Assembly: GCF_011043545.1 (NCBI RefSeq)
Contig: NZ_JAAKGP010000006.1
Span: 124,001-188,000 of the forward strand
DNA length: 64,000 bases
Reading direction: 5' to 3'
Origin: Rhodobacter sp. SGA-6-6
Lineage (GTDB): Bacteria; Pseudomonadota; Alphaproteobacteria; Rhodobacterales; Rhodobacteraceae
The translations under genes were made by a program, and so were the position numbers. The notes beneath the pieces were generated by a model, which was given only the letters and a program-made list of their open reading frames with translations, did not search any database and was not told the origin of the DNA. Positions within the stretch are counted from its first letter, which is position 1. The number at the start of each line of letters is the position of its first letter. Shown here one piece after another: positions 33,844 through 42,122 of this stretch.

Positions 33844-34614
33844 TCAGGCCGCCGTGGCCGACAGGAAGCCGCGCAGCCGTTCGGTCTGCGGGTTGCCGAA
33901 CAGGGTGGCGGGCGCGCCCTCTTCCTCGATCCTGCCCTTGTGCAGGAAGATCACGTGGTCGCTGCAATCGGCGGCCAGCTTCATGTCGTGGGTGACCAGC
34001 AGCATGGTGCGGCCCTCGTCGGCCAGCGCCTTGATGACCCGGACGACCTCCTGCTCCAGCTCGGGGTCCAGCGCCGAGGTCGGCTCGTCGAACAAGAGCG
34101 CCCGGGGCTCCATGCACAGCGCCCGGGCGATGGCGGCGCGCTGCTGCTGGCCGCCCGACAGCTGCGCCGGCCAGGCATCGGCCTTGTCGGCGATGCCGAC
34201 CTTGGCAAGGTATTCCCGCGCCTTGGCCTCCACCTCCTTCGGGTCGCGCCGCAGCACCGTCACCGGCGCCTCCATCACGTTCTGCAGGATGGTCATGTGG
34301 GCCCAGAGGTTGAACTGCTGGAACACCATCGACAGGTTGGTGCGGATGCGCGTCACCTGCGCCCGGTCGGCCGGGTGGCGGTGGTGGCCCGCGCCCTTCC
34401 AGTGCACCTCCTCGCCCTCGAAGCGGATGGTGCCCTGCTGGCTGTCCTCCAGGAGGTTGCAACAGCGCAGCAGCGTGGACTTGCCCGACCCGGAGGAGCC
34501 GATCAGCGAGATCACGTTGCCGCGCGGCGCCACCAGGTCGACGCCCTTCAGCACCTCGAGGTTGCCGTAGGACTTGTGCAGGTCGCGAATTTCGATGACG
34601 GGGGTGTCGGCCAT
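33844..34614 (-). CDS. Polar amino acid ABC transporter ATPase
   Basis: A 256-residue ATP-binding subunit. Walker A is at residues 39-47 (GSSGSGKST), the Q-loop at MVFQQFN (97-102), the signature LSGGQQQR at 152-159, Walker B LLFDEP at 173-178 and the H-loop VTHDMK. It resembles HisP/GlnQ and drives the two permeases downstream. The ATG at 34614 is preceded by AAGGGGAG and is the first start in the family's usual place; the frame runs on to 34713 without homology. It is the promoter-proximal gene of the five-gene transporter operon. Confidence 0.92.
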   Translation of the reverse strand: MADTPVIEIRDLHKSYGNLEVLKGVDLVAPRGNVISLIGSSGSGKSTLLRCCNLLEDSQQGTIRFEGEEVHWKGAGHHRHPADRAQVTRIRTNLSMVFQQFNLWAHMTILQNVMEAPVTVLRRDPKEVEAKAREYLAKVGIADKADAWPAQLSGGQQQRAAIARALCMEPRALLFDEPTSALDPELEQEVVRVIKALADEGRTMLLVTHDMKLAADCSDHVIFLHKGRIEEEGAPATLFGNPQTERLRGFLSATAA

Positions 34615-34682
34615 GGCTCCCCTTCGGTTCCCCTGATGGTCCGGCGGCGTTCTGATGCGCCTGTCCGGGTGCTGTCTTTGGT

Positions 34683-34713
34683 TCAATAGGGCGCAGTTTT
34701 CGCCGCATTGCAA
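34683..34713 (-). promoter_or_regulatory. Possible promoter of the ABC operon
   Basis: On the minus strand TTGCAA (34708-34713) and TATTGA (34683-34688) are 19 bases apart, about 69 bases upstream of the ATPase start. The spacing is slightly long and the call is tentative. Confidence 0.3.
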
Positions 34714-34755
34714 CGGAGATTCAGCCCGGAAAAGCCTGCCGTGGCGTCGATTTGA

Positions 34756-35526
34756 TCAATTCGTCATGCCGAAGTGCCGGGGCGGCGGCGGGGTGGGAAC
34801 CGCCAGATAGGCCGCGGCGGGAATCGCCACCAGCCCGCGCAGGTGCAGGGTTGCGCGGTCCTCCGGCGCCAGCGCGGCGATGGCCCCTTGCAGCGCGGCG
34901 AAGAGCGACGGGCCATCGGCGCCGGCGGCGGAGATATAGGGCAGGGCGGGGGTCGGCGCGGTCTCGGCGACGACCTTCAGCCGGTCGGCGGCGGGCTCCT
35001 GCCCCTGCAGCATCGCCCAGGTCAGCGCGTCCACCCCGGCCAGGTCGGCCCGCCCCTCCGCCACCGCCTGCACCGAGAGCCGGTGGCCGCCGCTGCGCAG
35101 CGCGGGGCGCGGCGTCAGGCCCAGCGACAGCAGGTGCTGCGCCGGCCCGGCCCAGCCGGATTGCGACAGGTCCTCGTTGAAGGCCATCGGGGCATCCGCG
35201 AAGTCCCGCAGGGTTTCGCGCGGGTCCTCCCGGCGGGCGACGAAGACGGAGAGGTAATGCCCGGGCGGGCAGCCGGGCAGGCCGTAGTCGGGGGTGCCGA
35301 CCAGCGTGACATGCCCGTGCAGCCGGGCGCGGTAGGGATAGCCGCAGGTCTGCGACAGCACCAGGCCGGGGTCTTCCCAGGCCGGCCAATAGGCGCCCTC
35401 GCCGCGGGTCAGCGCCTCGGGCGCCCGATGCCCCGCCGCCCGCAGGGCATCGCGGGTCAGCGCCCAGAGCCGGTCGTTCGCCGCTTGCGCCGGGCCGAAG
35501 TCATACATGCCGAGGCTGGCGATCAT
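34756..35526 (-). CDS. PhnD-like periplasmic-binding-fold protein without signal peptide
   Basis: A 256-residue protein of the phosphate/phosphonate binding-protein-like (PhnD) fold. It begins directly with the first strand of the fold (MIASLGMYDFGPAQAANDRL). TCGYPYRARL, TPDYGLPGCPPGHYLSVFVA, FNEDLSQSGW and AGVDALTWAML follow the usual order of ligand-binding segments. No signal peptide is present, so it may act in the cytoplasm, or a start may be missing; no transporter genes accompany it. It overlaps the TerB-like gene by 4 bases. The ligand is unknown. Confidence 0.7.
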   Translation of the reverse strand: MIASLGMYDFGPAQAANDRLWALTRDALRAAGHRAPEALTRGEGAYWPAWEDPGLVLSQTCGYPYRARLHGHVTLVGTPDYGLPGCPPGHYLSVFVARREDPRETLRDFADAPMAFNEDLSQSGWAGPAQHLLSLGLTPRPALRSGGHRLSVQAVAEGRADLAGVDALTWAMLQGQEPAADRLKVVAETAPTPALPYISAAGADGPSLFAALQGAIAALAPEDRATLHLRGLVAIPAAAYLAVPTPPPPRHFGMTN

Positions 35527-35972
35527 TCCCGCCCCATCGCCCGTTCGGCGGCCTGCCGCGCCTGCGCGTTCTCGACATCGGACAGGCCCAGCAGGTTCGC
35601 CACCAGCCGCATCAGCCGGTCCTCCTCGGCCTCGCGCAGGCCGTCGGCCAGCGCCACCGACCACAGCGCCTGCACCAGCCGGGCGCGGTCCTCCAGCGCC
35701 GTCGCCGCCTTCAGGGCGCGGGTGAAGCGCACGGTGTCGGGGGCCTCGGCCTCCAGCACCTCGGCCTCGGCCCGCAGCCTGGCCGCCTCGAAGGGGCCGA
35801 TCGACAGGTCCTGCATCAGCACCCGGTCGATCCGCTCCACCTCCTCGGCGGCGTAAAGCCCGTCGGTGCGGGCGGCGCGCACCATCAGCGCGGCCAGCGC
35901 CAGATGCGCCTCGGCCTCGGGCAGGGCGGGCGGTTCGGGGGCGAGGAGACGGCGGAGGAAATTCTCGAACAT
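35523..35972 (-). CDS. TerB-like tellurite-resistance-family protein
   Basis: A 149-residue all-helical cytoplasmic protein with the TerB-like core. LALAALMVRAARTDGLYAAE and ALWSVALADGLREAEEDRLM are two related acidic half-sites (ARTDG.Y..EE and ALADG...AEED) characteristic of the family, which are thought to bind metal. TerB-like proteins occur in stress and membrane-associated complexes as well as in tellurite resistance; no other ter gene is present. It is the first gene of a two-gene unit with the PhnD-like protein (4-base overlap). Export to the membrane is not indicated. Confidence 0.75.
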   Translation of the reverse strand: MFENFLRRLLAPEPPALPEAEAHLALAALMVRAARTDGLYAAEEVERIDRVLMQDLSIGPFEAARLRAEAEVLEAEAPDTVRFTRALKAATALEDRARLVQALWSVALADGLREAEEDRLMRLVANLLGLSDVENAQARQAAERAMGRE

Positions 35973-36011
35973 GGGCGGAAGATAGGGGCTTTGCGCTGCG
36001 CGCGCCAGCCG

Positions 36012-36896
36012 TCACGGCAGCCGCAAGCGCCCTTCGCCGATCCGCACCGCGCTGCCGGCGATGCGGACGCGGGTGAGCGCGCCGCCCGCCGCTTCGATGG
36101 TCAGCCGCAGCAGGGAGGGGCGGCCCATCTCTACCCCCTGGTGCAGCGTCAGGACCGTGGTTCCGTCCGCAATCGCGCCGTTGGCCAGAAGCTGCGCGGC
36201 CAGGATCGCGGTGGCCGATCCGGTCGCCGGGTCCTCCGGGATGCCGGCTGTGGGGCTGAACATGCGGGCGCGGTAGTCGCAATCCGCGCCCGGCGCGTAG
36301 AGATAGGCGCTGTCGACGCCATGGGCCGCCATCAGCCGCGACCAGTGCGGCTCCACCGGCCTGGCCCGGGCCAAGGCGTCCAGACTGCGGACGGGGGCAT
36401 AGAGGAAGCGCGGCCCGCCCTCGTGACAGCCGGGGGAGTGCGGGCCGAGGTCTTCCGGCGCAAGGTCCAGCGCCGCGGCCATAAGCGCCGGATCGGGCGC
36501 GGCGCCGGCGGGGAAAGGGACCACCGGGGCGGTCAGTTCCGCGAGGGTCCGCCCGCCCTGCCGGGTGACGGCGACAGGGACCAGCCCCGCCTCTTCCTCC
36601 AGCGTGATCGTGGCGGAGAAGTCGCCTTGATGCGCCTCTTCCGCCAGCAGGATGGCGCAGCCGATGGTCGGGTGGCCGGCGAAGGGGATCTCGGCGGTGG
36701 GGAAGAAGATGCGGACCCGGGCGGTATTGCCTGCGTCGCGCGGGGCCATGACGAAGATGGTCTCCGACAGGTTGAACTCGCGCGCGATGGTCTGCATCTG
36801 CGCCGCGGTCAGGCTGTCCGCCCCCGGCACCACCGCCAGCGGGTTGCCGGCGAAAGGCGTCTCGGTGAAGACATCCAGGGTGTGGAAGCGGATCAT
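36012..36896 (-). CDS. PhzF-family isomerase-like protein
   Basis: A 294-residue PhzF-fold protein (two similar diaminopimelate-epimerase-like halves). The catalytic acid of PhzF is conserved as Glu45 (EFNLSETIFV). IPFAGHPTIGCA and GIPEDPATGSATA are the paired active-site loops. Most bacterial members are housekeeping proteins of unknown substrate rather than phenazine enzymes, and no phz genes are nearby. The start overlaps the rlmJ stop by 4 bases. It is cytoplasmic and of the usual length. Confidence 0.82.
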   Translation of the reverse strand: MIRFHTLDVFTETPFAGNPLAVVPGADSLTAAQMQTIAREFNLSETIFVMAPRDAGNTARVRIFFPTAEIPFAGHPTIGCAILLAEEAHQGDFSATITLEEEAGLVPVAVTRQGGRTLAELTAPVVPFPAGAAPDPALMAAALDLAPEDLGPHSPGCHEGGPRFLYAPVRSLDALARARPVEPHWSRLMAAHGVDSAYLYAPGADCDYRARMFSPTAGIPEDPATGSATAILAAQLLANGAIADGTTVLTLHQGVEMGRPSLLRLTIEAAGGALTRVRIAGSAVRIGEGRLRLP

Positions 36897-37672
36897 CTCA
36901 GGCCCTCGTAAAGCGCGCTCAGCCGGGCGGCCTCCTCCGCCAGCCCCCAAGGCGGGTTGACGAAGAAGAGGCCCGAGCCCTCCATCCGGTGCCCCTCGCG
37001 CGCCGGGGGGAAGCGGACCTCGTGGCGCAGGTGGCCGGGATGCTGCGCCTCCAGCGCGCGCAGCATCGGCAGGTGCGGCGCCCCGCGCAGGATCGGATAC
37101 CACAGGATCAGGATGCCGACGTTCCATTTCCGCGCGACTTGCGCGAAGACCCTGGGGATGCGGTCGTAATCCTCCTTCACCTCGTATGAGGGATCGCAGA
37201 GCAGGAGGCCGCGGCGCGGCGTCGGCGGGCAGATCGCCAGCGCCAGGTCCAGCCCGTCCGCCTTGTGGACATGCGCCCCCCAGGAGGAGAGCGTCTCGGC
37301 CAATGCCGCGTGTTCCTGCGGATGCAACTCCGCCAGATGCAGGCTGTCGCTTTCCCGCAGCCCGAGCGCGGCGATCAGCGGCGAGCCGGGATAGGCGTCG
37401 GCGCCATACATCGCCCGCACCTCGTCCAGCCGCTCGCGGTAGGGATGGCCCTCGGCGAACCAGCCGCCGTGCTTGAGGATGCCCTGCGCCGCCTCCCCGG
37501 TCTTCTGCGCTTCCGGCCCGCCCAGCCGGTAGAGCCCCCGCCCGGCATGGGTCTCGATATAGCTGAGCGGCTTCTCCTTGCGCGTCAGGTAATCCAGCAC
37601 CCAGGCCAGCAGCGCGTGCTTCTGGACATCGGCCAGGTTCCCGGCGTGATAGGCGTGCTGGTAGGAGAGCAT
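36893..37672 (-). CDS. rlmJ: 23S rRNA (adenine-2030-N6)-methyltransferase
   Basis: A 259-residue RlmJ/YhiR family enzyme that methylates A2030 of 23S rRNA. MLSYQHAYHAGNLADVQKHA is the family's invariant start. YIETHAGRGLY carries the S-adenosylmethionine-binding loop, and CDPSYEVKEDYDR (Asp160-Pro-Ser-Tyr163) is the N6-adenine methyltransferase motif IV in its DPSY form. GSGLFFVNPPWGL closes the fold. Its stop overlaps the PhzF-like gene. The downstream-facing unknown gene ends only 3 bases upstream of this start. Confidence 0.93.
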   Translation of the reverse strand: MLSYQHAYHAGNLADVQKHALLAWVLDYLTRKEKPLSYIETHAGRGLYRLGGPEAQKTGEAAQGILKHGGWFAEGHPYRERLDEVRAMYGADAYPGSPLIAALGLRESDSLHLAELHPQEHAALAETLSSWGAHVHKADGLDLALAICPPTPRRGLLLCDPSYEVKEDYDRIPRVFAQVARKWNVGILILWYPILRGAPHLPMLRALEAQHPGHLRHEVRFPPAREGHRMEGSGLFFVNPPWGLAEEAARLSALYEGLR

Positions 37673-37675
37673 GGG

Positions 37676-38518
37676 TTATCTCTGGGCTTGCCTGCGCACC
37701 GACTCGACGAACTGGGCGCGTTGCCCCTTGATTTTCGCAAGGCCTGCGTCATCGAAGCGGCCGCTGCCGATCAGATACAGAACCTTGTCGAACGTGTAGG
37801 GGGTTACGTCTGCCTCTTTCGCCAGTTCGATCAGTCGCCGCTGGACCACATAATCCGGCGCATCCCGTGGGCAAAGCTCCAGGTCGAAGAGAAGGTTGCG
37901 GATATGGGTATCCGGTTTACCATAGCCGGGAAATCCGGATTCCTTGATGAAATCGCATGCAAGGGTATAGCCGAGGCCGAAGACCTCCTGCGAGATGACA
38001 AGGGGCAAAGCGGCAGAGTTGCGCGGGTCTTCGATCAACTGTTCTGCCCAGCGATAGAAATCGCCAACCTCGGGAAAGCTTTCGACAAATGCTGCCGCCG
38101 AAAGGGTGGATTTGGCGAACTGGAGCCAGATACTTCGATCACCGCTGTCCCGGGCATCTTTGGCCCGCGTAACGCCTTTCTTGAGGTGTTCCAGCAGGGC
38201 TTCGTGTCCTGCCCCCCATTTCTTCAGCACTTCGGATGCGTCATAATCCAACAGTGCTTTCCTCAATTCGTTAGCGGTCTGTTGGATGGTCGCACCCGAT
38301 CCCCAAATGACCTTCGCCTTCATGTTGGCATTTGTCACCGAACCTAGAAGTCGGAAAAACAGCGCTTTTTTTGTCTCATGACGCGAGTGGACCGTCATGG
38401 CTGTTGCATGGGCAAGAATTTTCTCTCTGTGCCCGTCGGTTATCTTATCTGCAAAGTCACAGGCACGATCAAAAAGCTCTTTCCCGGTGATGGGTCCCAC
38501 GTCACTCTCCTGTCTCAT
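37676..38518 (-). CDS. HhH-GPD-like protein of unknown function, probably acquired
   Basis: A 280-residue protein I cannot name. Residues 176-207 (SQEVFGLGYTLACDFIKES, then GFPGYGKPDTHIRNLL) look like the helix-hairpin-helix/GPD signature of endonuclease III-type glycosylases. The spacing from the Lys120-equivalent position (here Thr185) to the catalytic Asp equivalent (Asp203, in PDTHI) is 18, as in endonuclease III. Lys is absent, as in monofunctional glycosylases. The N-terminal 170 residues are helical and match nothing I know. Composition is foreign: 28 of 60 bases are G or C at 38221-38280. The ATG at 38518 follows GAGGGAG closely; a GTG at 38500 after AGGAG is an equal candidate. Confidence 0.6.
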   Translation of the reverse strand: MRQESDVGPITGKELFDRACDFADKITDGHREKILAHATAMTVHSRHETKKALFFRLLGSVTNANMKAKVIWGSGATIQQTANELRKALLDYDASEVLKKWGAGHEALLEHLKKGVTRAKDARDSGDRSIWLQFAKSTLSAAAFVESFPEVGDFYRWAEQLIEDPRNSAALPLVISQEVFGLGYTLACDFIKESGFPGYGKPDTHIRNLLFDLELCPRDAPDYVVQRRLIELAKEADVTPYTFDKVLYLIGSGRFDDAGLAKIKGQRAQFVESVRRQAQR

Positions 38519-38523
38519 CTCCC

Positions 38524-40167
38524 TCACACCAACCTTGCCCCCTCCACCGCCGCCCGCACGAAATCCGCGAACAGCGGGTGGGGGGCGAAGGGTTTCGACT
38601 TCAGTTCCGGGTGGAACTGGACGCCGATGAACCAGGGGTGGTCCTTGACCTCGACGATCTCGGGCAGGCGGCCGTTCGGGCTCATGCCCGAGAAGATCAG
38701 GCCACAGCGCTCCAGCTGGTCCCTGTAGCGGATGTCCACCTCGTAGCGGTGGCGGTGGCGTTCCTCGATCACCGTGGCGCCGTAGATCCGGGCCACCGCC
38801 GAGCCGTCCTTCAGGTTGGCGGTATAGGCCCCCAGCCGCATGGTGCCGCCCTTGGCGTCGTCGGCCTTGCGGCGGACGGTGTGGTTGCCCTGCACCCATT
38901 CCTTCAGGTGGTAGACCACCGGGGTGAAGCGCTTGCCGCCGCGCTCGTGGTCGAATTCCTCCGATCCGGCGTCGGACAGCCCGGCCAGGGTGCGGGCGGC
39001 CTCGATCACCGCCATCTGCATCCCGAGGCAGATGCCCAGGTAGGGCACCTTCTTTTCCCGCGCGAAACGGGCGGCCTTGATCTTGCCCTCGGTGCCGCGC
39101 TCGCCGAAGCCGCCGGGGACCAGGATGGCGTGGAAGCCCTCCAGCCAGGGGGCGGGGTCCTCGCGCTCGAAGATCTCGCTGTCGATCCATTCGGCGCGGA
39201 CCTTGGTCCGGTTCGCCATGCCGCCATGGGTCAGCGCCTCGGCGATGCTCTTGTAGGCGTCTTCCAGCTGGGTGTATTTGCCGACCACGGCGACGCGGAC
39301 CTCGCCCTCCGGGTGCTGGATGCGGTCCATCACGTCTTCCCAGCGGGCAAGGTTGGGCTTCGGTGCGGGGGTGATGCCGAAGGCGTCCAGCACCGCCTGG
39401 TCGAGCCCGGCGCGATGATAGGCCAGGGGCGCCTCGTAGATGGTGGACAGGTCGTAGGCCGGGATCACCGCCTCCTTCCGCACGTTGCAGAAGAGGGCGA
39501 TCTTCTCGCGCTCCCGCTCCGGGATCGGGTGTTCCGAGCGGCAGACCAGCACGTCGGGGGCAAGGCCGATGCTTTGCAGCTCCTTCACCGAATGCTGGGT
39601 CGGCTTGGTCTTCAACTCGCCGCTGGCGGCCAGGTAAGGGAGCAGCGTCAGGTGCATCAGGATCGACTGGCCGCGCGGGCGTTCGTGGATGAACTGGCGG
39701 ATCGCCTCGAAGAAGGGCAGGCCCTCGATGTCGCCGACGGTGCCGCCGATCTCGCAGAGCATGAAGTCGACCTCCTCGTCGCCGATGCGGAGGAAGTCCT
39801 TGATCTCGTTGGTGACGTGGGGGATGACCTGGATGGTCTTGCCGAGGTAGTCGCCCCGCCGCTCCTTCTCCAGCACGTTGGAATAGATCCGGCCGGAGGA
39901 GATGGAATCGGTCTGCCGGGCCGAGACCCCGGTGAAGCGCTCGTAATGGCCGAGGTCGAGGTCGGTCTCGGCGCCGTCGTCGGTGACGAAGACCTCGCCA
40001 TGCTCGAAGGGCGACATCGTGCCGGGGTCGACGTTCAGGTAGGGGTCGAGCTTCCTCAGCCGGACGGTATAGCCGCGGGCTTGCAGCAATGCGCCGAGCG
40101 CGGCGGAGGCCAGGCCCTTGCCGAGGGAGGAGACGACGCCGCCGGTGATGAAGATGTAACGCGCCAC
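38524..40167 (-). CDS. pyrG: CTP synthase
   Basis: A 547-residue CTP synthase that aminates UTP with glutamine-derived ammonia. The synthetase domain (residues 1-270) starts with [19 protein letters not shown] and contains the conserved [10 protein letters not shown]. The class I amidotransferase domain carries Cys380 ([10 protein letters not shown]), His519 and Glu521 ([10 protein letters not shown]). The start is a GTG at 40167 after GGGGGCC; no better ATG exists before the invariant N-terminus. secG lies 146 bases upstream in the same orientation, the usual secG-pyrG order. The HhH-GPD-like gene begins 5 bases beyond its stop. Confidence 0.97.
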   Translation of the reverse strand: MARYIFITGGVVSSLGKGLASAALGALLQARGYTVRLRKLDPYLNVDPGTMSPFEHGEVFVTDDGAETDLDLGHYERFTGVSARQTDSISSGRIYSNVLEKERRGDYLGKTIQVIPHVTNEIKDFLRIGDEEVDFMLCEIGGTVGDIEGLPFFEAIRQFIHERPRGQSILMHLTLLPYLAASGELKTKPTQHSVKELQSIGLAPDVLVCRSEHPIPEREREKIALFCNVRKEAVIPAYDLSTIYEAPLAYHRAGLDQAVLDAFGITPAPKPNLARWEDVMDRIQHPEGEVRVAVVGKYTQLEDAYKSIAEALTHGGMANRTKVRAEWIDSEIFEREDPAPWLEGFHAILVPGGFGERGTEGKIKAARFAREKKVPYLGICLGMQMAVIEAARTLAGLSDAGSEEFDHERGGKRFTPVVYHLKEWVQGNHTVRRKADDAKGGTMRLGAYTANLKDGSAVARIYGATVIEERHRHRYEVDIRYRDQLERCGLIFSGMSPNGRLPEIVEVKDHPWFIGVQFHPELKSKPFAPHPLFADFVRAAVEGARLV

Positions 40168-40313
40168 GCAGGCCCCCGTGTTTCAAGCGCGATTCGGAGC
40201 GGTGGAATCGCTGCACCACGGGAGTCGGGATATACCCTGTCCCGGCGATCTGCACAACCCGGGCCCCGCAAGATGATGTTTGCGGGGGCGGGGCTGCGAC
40301 AAAAGGTTGTGGA

Positions 40314-40718
40314 TCAGTTGGCCTCGGTGTCGGCGGGGGCGGGAGCAGGCGCTTCCGCCGGGGCGGGTTCGCCGGCCGGCGGCGGGGTCAGCGCCTCGTC
40401 GGCGGGCGCGGGCGGCAGCAGGCTGTCGGCATCCGCGGGCGCCGGCGCGGTTTCGGCCGGGGCCGCCGCCTCGGGCGTGGTGTCGACGACCGAACCGCCG
40501 CCGCTGTTGCGCGCCGCCATCACCGCCAGCACGATCGAGGTGCAGATGAAGGCGGTGGCGAAGATCCAGGTCAGCTTGGTCAGCCCGGTGGCCTGGCCGC
40601 GGGCCTGCATGTTGCCGCCGCCGGAAAGAAGCGCGCCACCCTCGTTGCGCTGCAGCAGCACGACGCCGATCAGCAGAAGGGCGAGGATCAGGTGGATGGT
40701 AAGGACGACGGTTTCCAT
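40314..40718 (-). CDS. secG: Preprotein translocase subunit SecG
   Basis: A 134-residue SecG, the small inner-membrane partner of SecYE. Two transmembrane helices are clear (VVLTIHLILALLLIGVVLLQ and TWIFATAFICTSIVLAVMAA) around the conserved cytoplasmic loop RNEGGALLSGGG. After residue 75 there is a long Pro/Ala/Glu tail (PAEAPAPAPADTEAN), longer than in E. coli but common in this family of bacteria. It precedes pyrG. The start at 40718 is the only ATG before the first helix. Repeat B2 fills the divergent gap upstream. Confidence 0.93.
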   Translation of the reverse strand: METVVLTIHLILALLLIGVVLLQRNEGGALLSGGGNMQARGQATGLTKLTWIFATAFICTSIVLAVMAARNSGGGSVVDTTPEAAAPAETAPAPADADSLLPPAPADEALTPPPAGEPAPAEAPAPAPADTEAN

Positions 40719-40911
40719 GGAGGCGCTGTTCCCGGGGCCAAGTCTTGCGCGGCCATTTAGGCGCAAGCGGCGGGCGGCGCAAGGCATGATGCGGGAAAGC
40801 CGGCGGGGAGGAGCCGCCTCGGGGGGCTTCGAGCCCCCGCTCGGCGGCGCTGCCGCGGAAAGCAGCGGCTGCCGGTCTCCCGGCCCCGCCCGGCGGATGC
40901 GCGCCGCGCGG

Positions 40912-41110
40912 GGATATTTGGGGCAGGTGAATGGAGAAGAGGTCTTCTTCAAATTCACCTGCTCCAAATATCCTCGGGGGTATGCCAGCGGTTTCGCCAT
41001 CGGTTCGAGAAACCGATGGCATGGGGGGCAGAATGCCCCCATCAGCCGACAGCAGCCGCAGGAGACTCCGCCGGCCGCAACGATAAAGGCTTGCGGCGGC
41101 AGCCGCGCCT
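40912..41110 (+). repeat. Variable-arm hairpin repeat, family B, copy B2
   Basis: The long hairpin pairs GGATATTTGG (40912-40921) with CCAAATATCC (40964-40973) and GCAGGTGAAT (40923-40932) with ATTCACCTGC (40953-40962). GCCATCGGTT/AACCGATGGC follows at 40996-41020 and GGGGGCA/TGCCCCC at 41024-41040. The conserved tail to 41110 contains GACAGCAGCCGC, AACGATAAAGGC and GGCGGCAGCCGCGCC. The 456-base gap separates the divergent secG and DMT genes and holds no gene. Confidence 0.8.
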
Positions 41111-41174
41111 TTGCTTCGCCGGCGATGTCGCTTTCGGGATGGCGGGGCGGCGGCCGGGCGGCTAGCCATGGGGC

Positions 41175-42122
41175 ATGAGCATCGCCGCCCCCTCCGCCCA
41201 GACCGACCGCATCCTGCCCGGCATCCTGTTGATGCTGGCCTTCTGCGTCCTCGCCCCACTTCTGGACGTCTGCTCCAAGCTGGCGGCCGAGGGCGGCATC
41301 CCGGTGGGCCAGGTCACCGCCGCGCGCTTCCTGGTGCAATGCGCGCTGATGCTGCCGGTCGCCTGGATCATGGGCCTGTCGCTGCGGCTGGCCGGCCGGG
41401 CGCTGGCGCTGGTGACGCTGCGGGCGGCGCTGCTGGTGTTCTCCACCTTCTCCTTCGTCTCGGGCATCGCCGTCATGCCGCTGGCCGATGCGCTGGCCAT
41501 CGCCTTCGTCGAGCCCTTCATCCTGCTGATCCTGGGCTATTTCCTGTTCGGCGACCAGGTCGGCCCGCGGCGGATCGCCGCCTGCGTGGTGGGCTTCGGC
41601 GGCGCGCTGCTGGTCATCCAGCCCTCGTTGCAGGCCTTCGGGCTGATCGCGCTCTGGCCGCTCGGCACCGCCTTCTCTTTCGCCTTCTACATGCTGGTGA
41701 CACGACGGGTGTCCACGATGATGCATCCGGTCGTCATGCAGGTGCACACCAGCTGGACCGGCATCCTGATCTGCCTGCCGATCCTCTTGGCGATGAACGA
41801 CGGGCCGATCCCCGACCTCGACAGCGTGATGCCGCAGGGCTGGCAATGGCTCTGGCTGTTCGGCGTCGGCTTCTGGGCGGCGGTCAGCCACATGTGCATG
41901 ACCCAGGCGCTGGCCTGGGCGCCCGCCGCCACGCTGGCGCCGCTGCATTACTTCGAGATCGTCGTCGCCGTCCTGCTGGGCTTCCTGATCTTCGGCGACC
42001 TGCCGAACAGCCTGACCATCGCCGGCATCGTGATCATCGTCGGCTCCGGTCTCTACATCATCCACCGCGAGCGGCTGGCGCATAAGGTGCGGACCACGCT
42101 GGTGCTGCCAGAAGAGCCGTGA
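41175..42122 (+). CDS. DMT-superfamily (EamA) transporter
   Basis: A 315-residue inner-membrane protein with ten predicted helices in two EamA repeats (first about residues 15-145, second about 155-295). Typical repeat ends are seen: ALAIAFVEPFILLILGYFLF and PLHYFEIVVAVLLGFLIFGD, each with the conserved Pro/Glu. Such carriers export or import amino acids, nucleotides or other small metabolites; the substrate is not predictable. The gene is divergent from secG. Its last 65 bases overlap the convergent thiamine pyrophosphokinase gene. The ATG at 41175 follows GGGGC. Confidence 0.85.
   Translation: MSIAAPSAQTDRILPGILLMLAFCVLAPLLDVCSKLAAEGGIPVGQVTAARFLVQCALMLPVAWIMGLSLRLAGRALALVTLRAALLVFSTFSFVSGIAVMPLADALAIAFVEPFILLILGYFLFGDQVGPRRIAACVVGFGGALLVIQPSLQAFGLIALWPLGTAFSFAFYMLVTRRVSTMMHPVVMQVHTSWTGILICLPILLAMNDGPIPDLDSVMPQGWQWLWLFGVGFWAAVSHMCMTQALAWAPAATLAPLHYFEIVVAVLLGFLIFGDLPNSLTIAGIVIIVGSGLYIIHRERLAHKVRTTLVLPEEP

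Noticed and set aside
30494-34760. Shared TTTGATCAA operator flanking the ABC operon
   Set aside because: The second occurrence (34751-34759) overlaps the stop codon of the PhnD-like gene, and a short A+T palindrome occurring twice is weak evidence.
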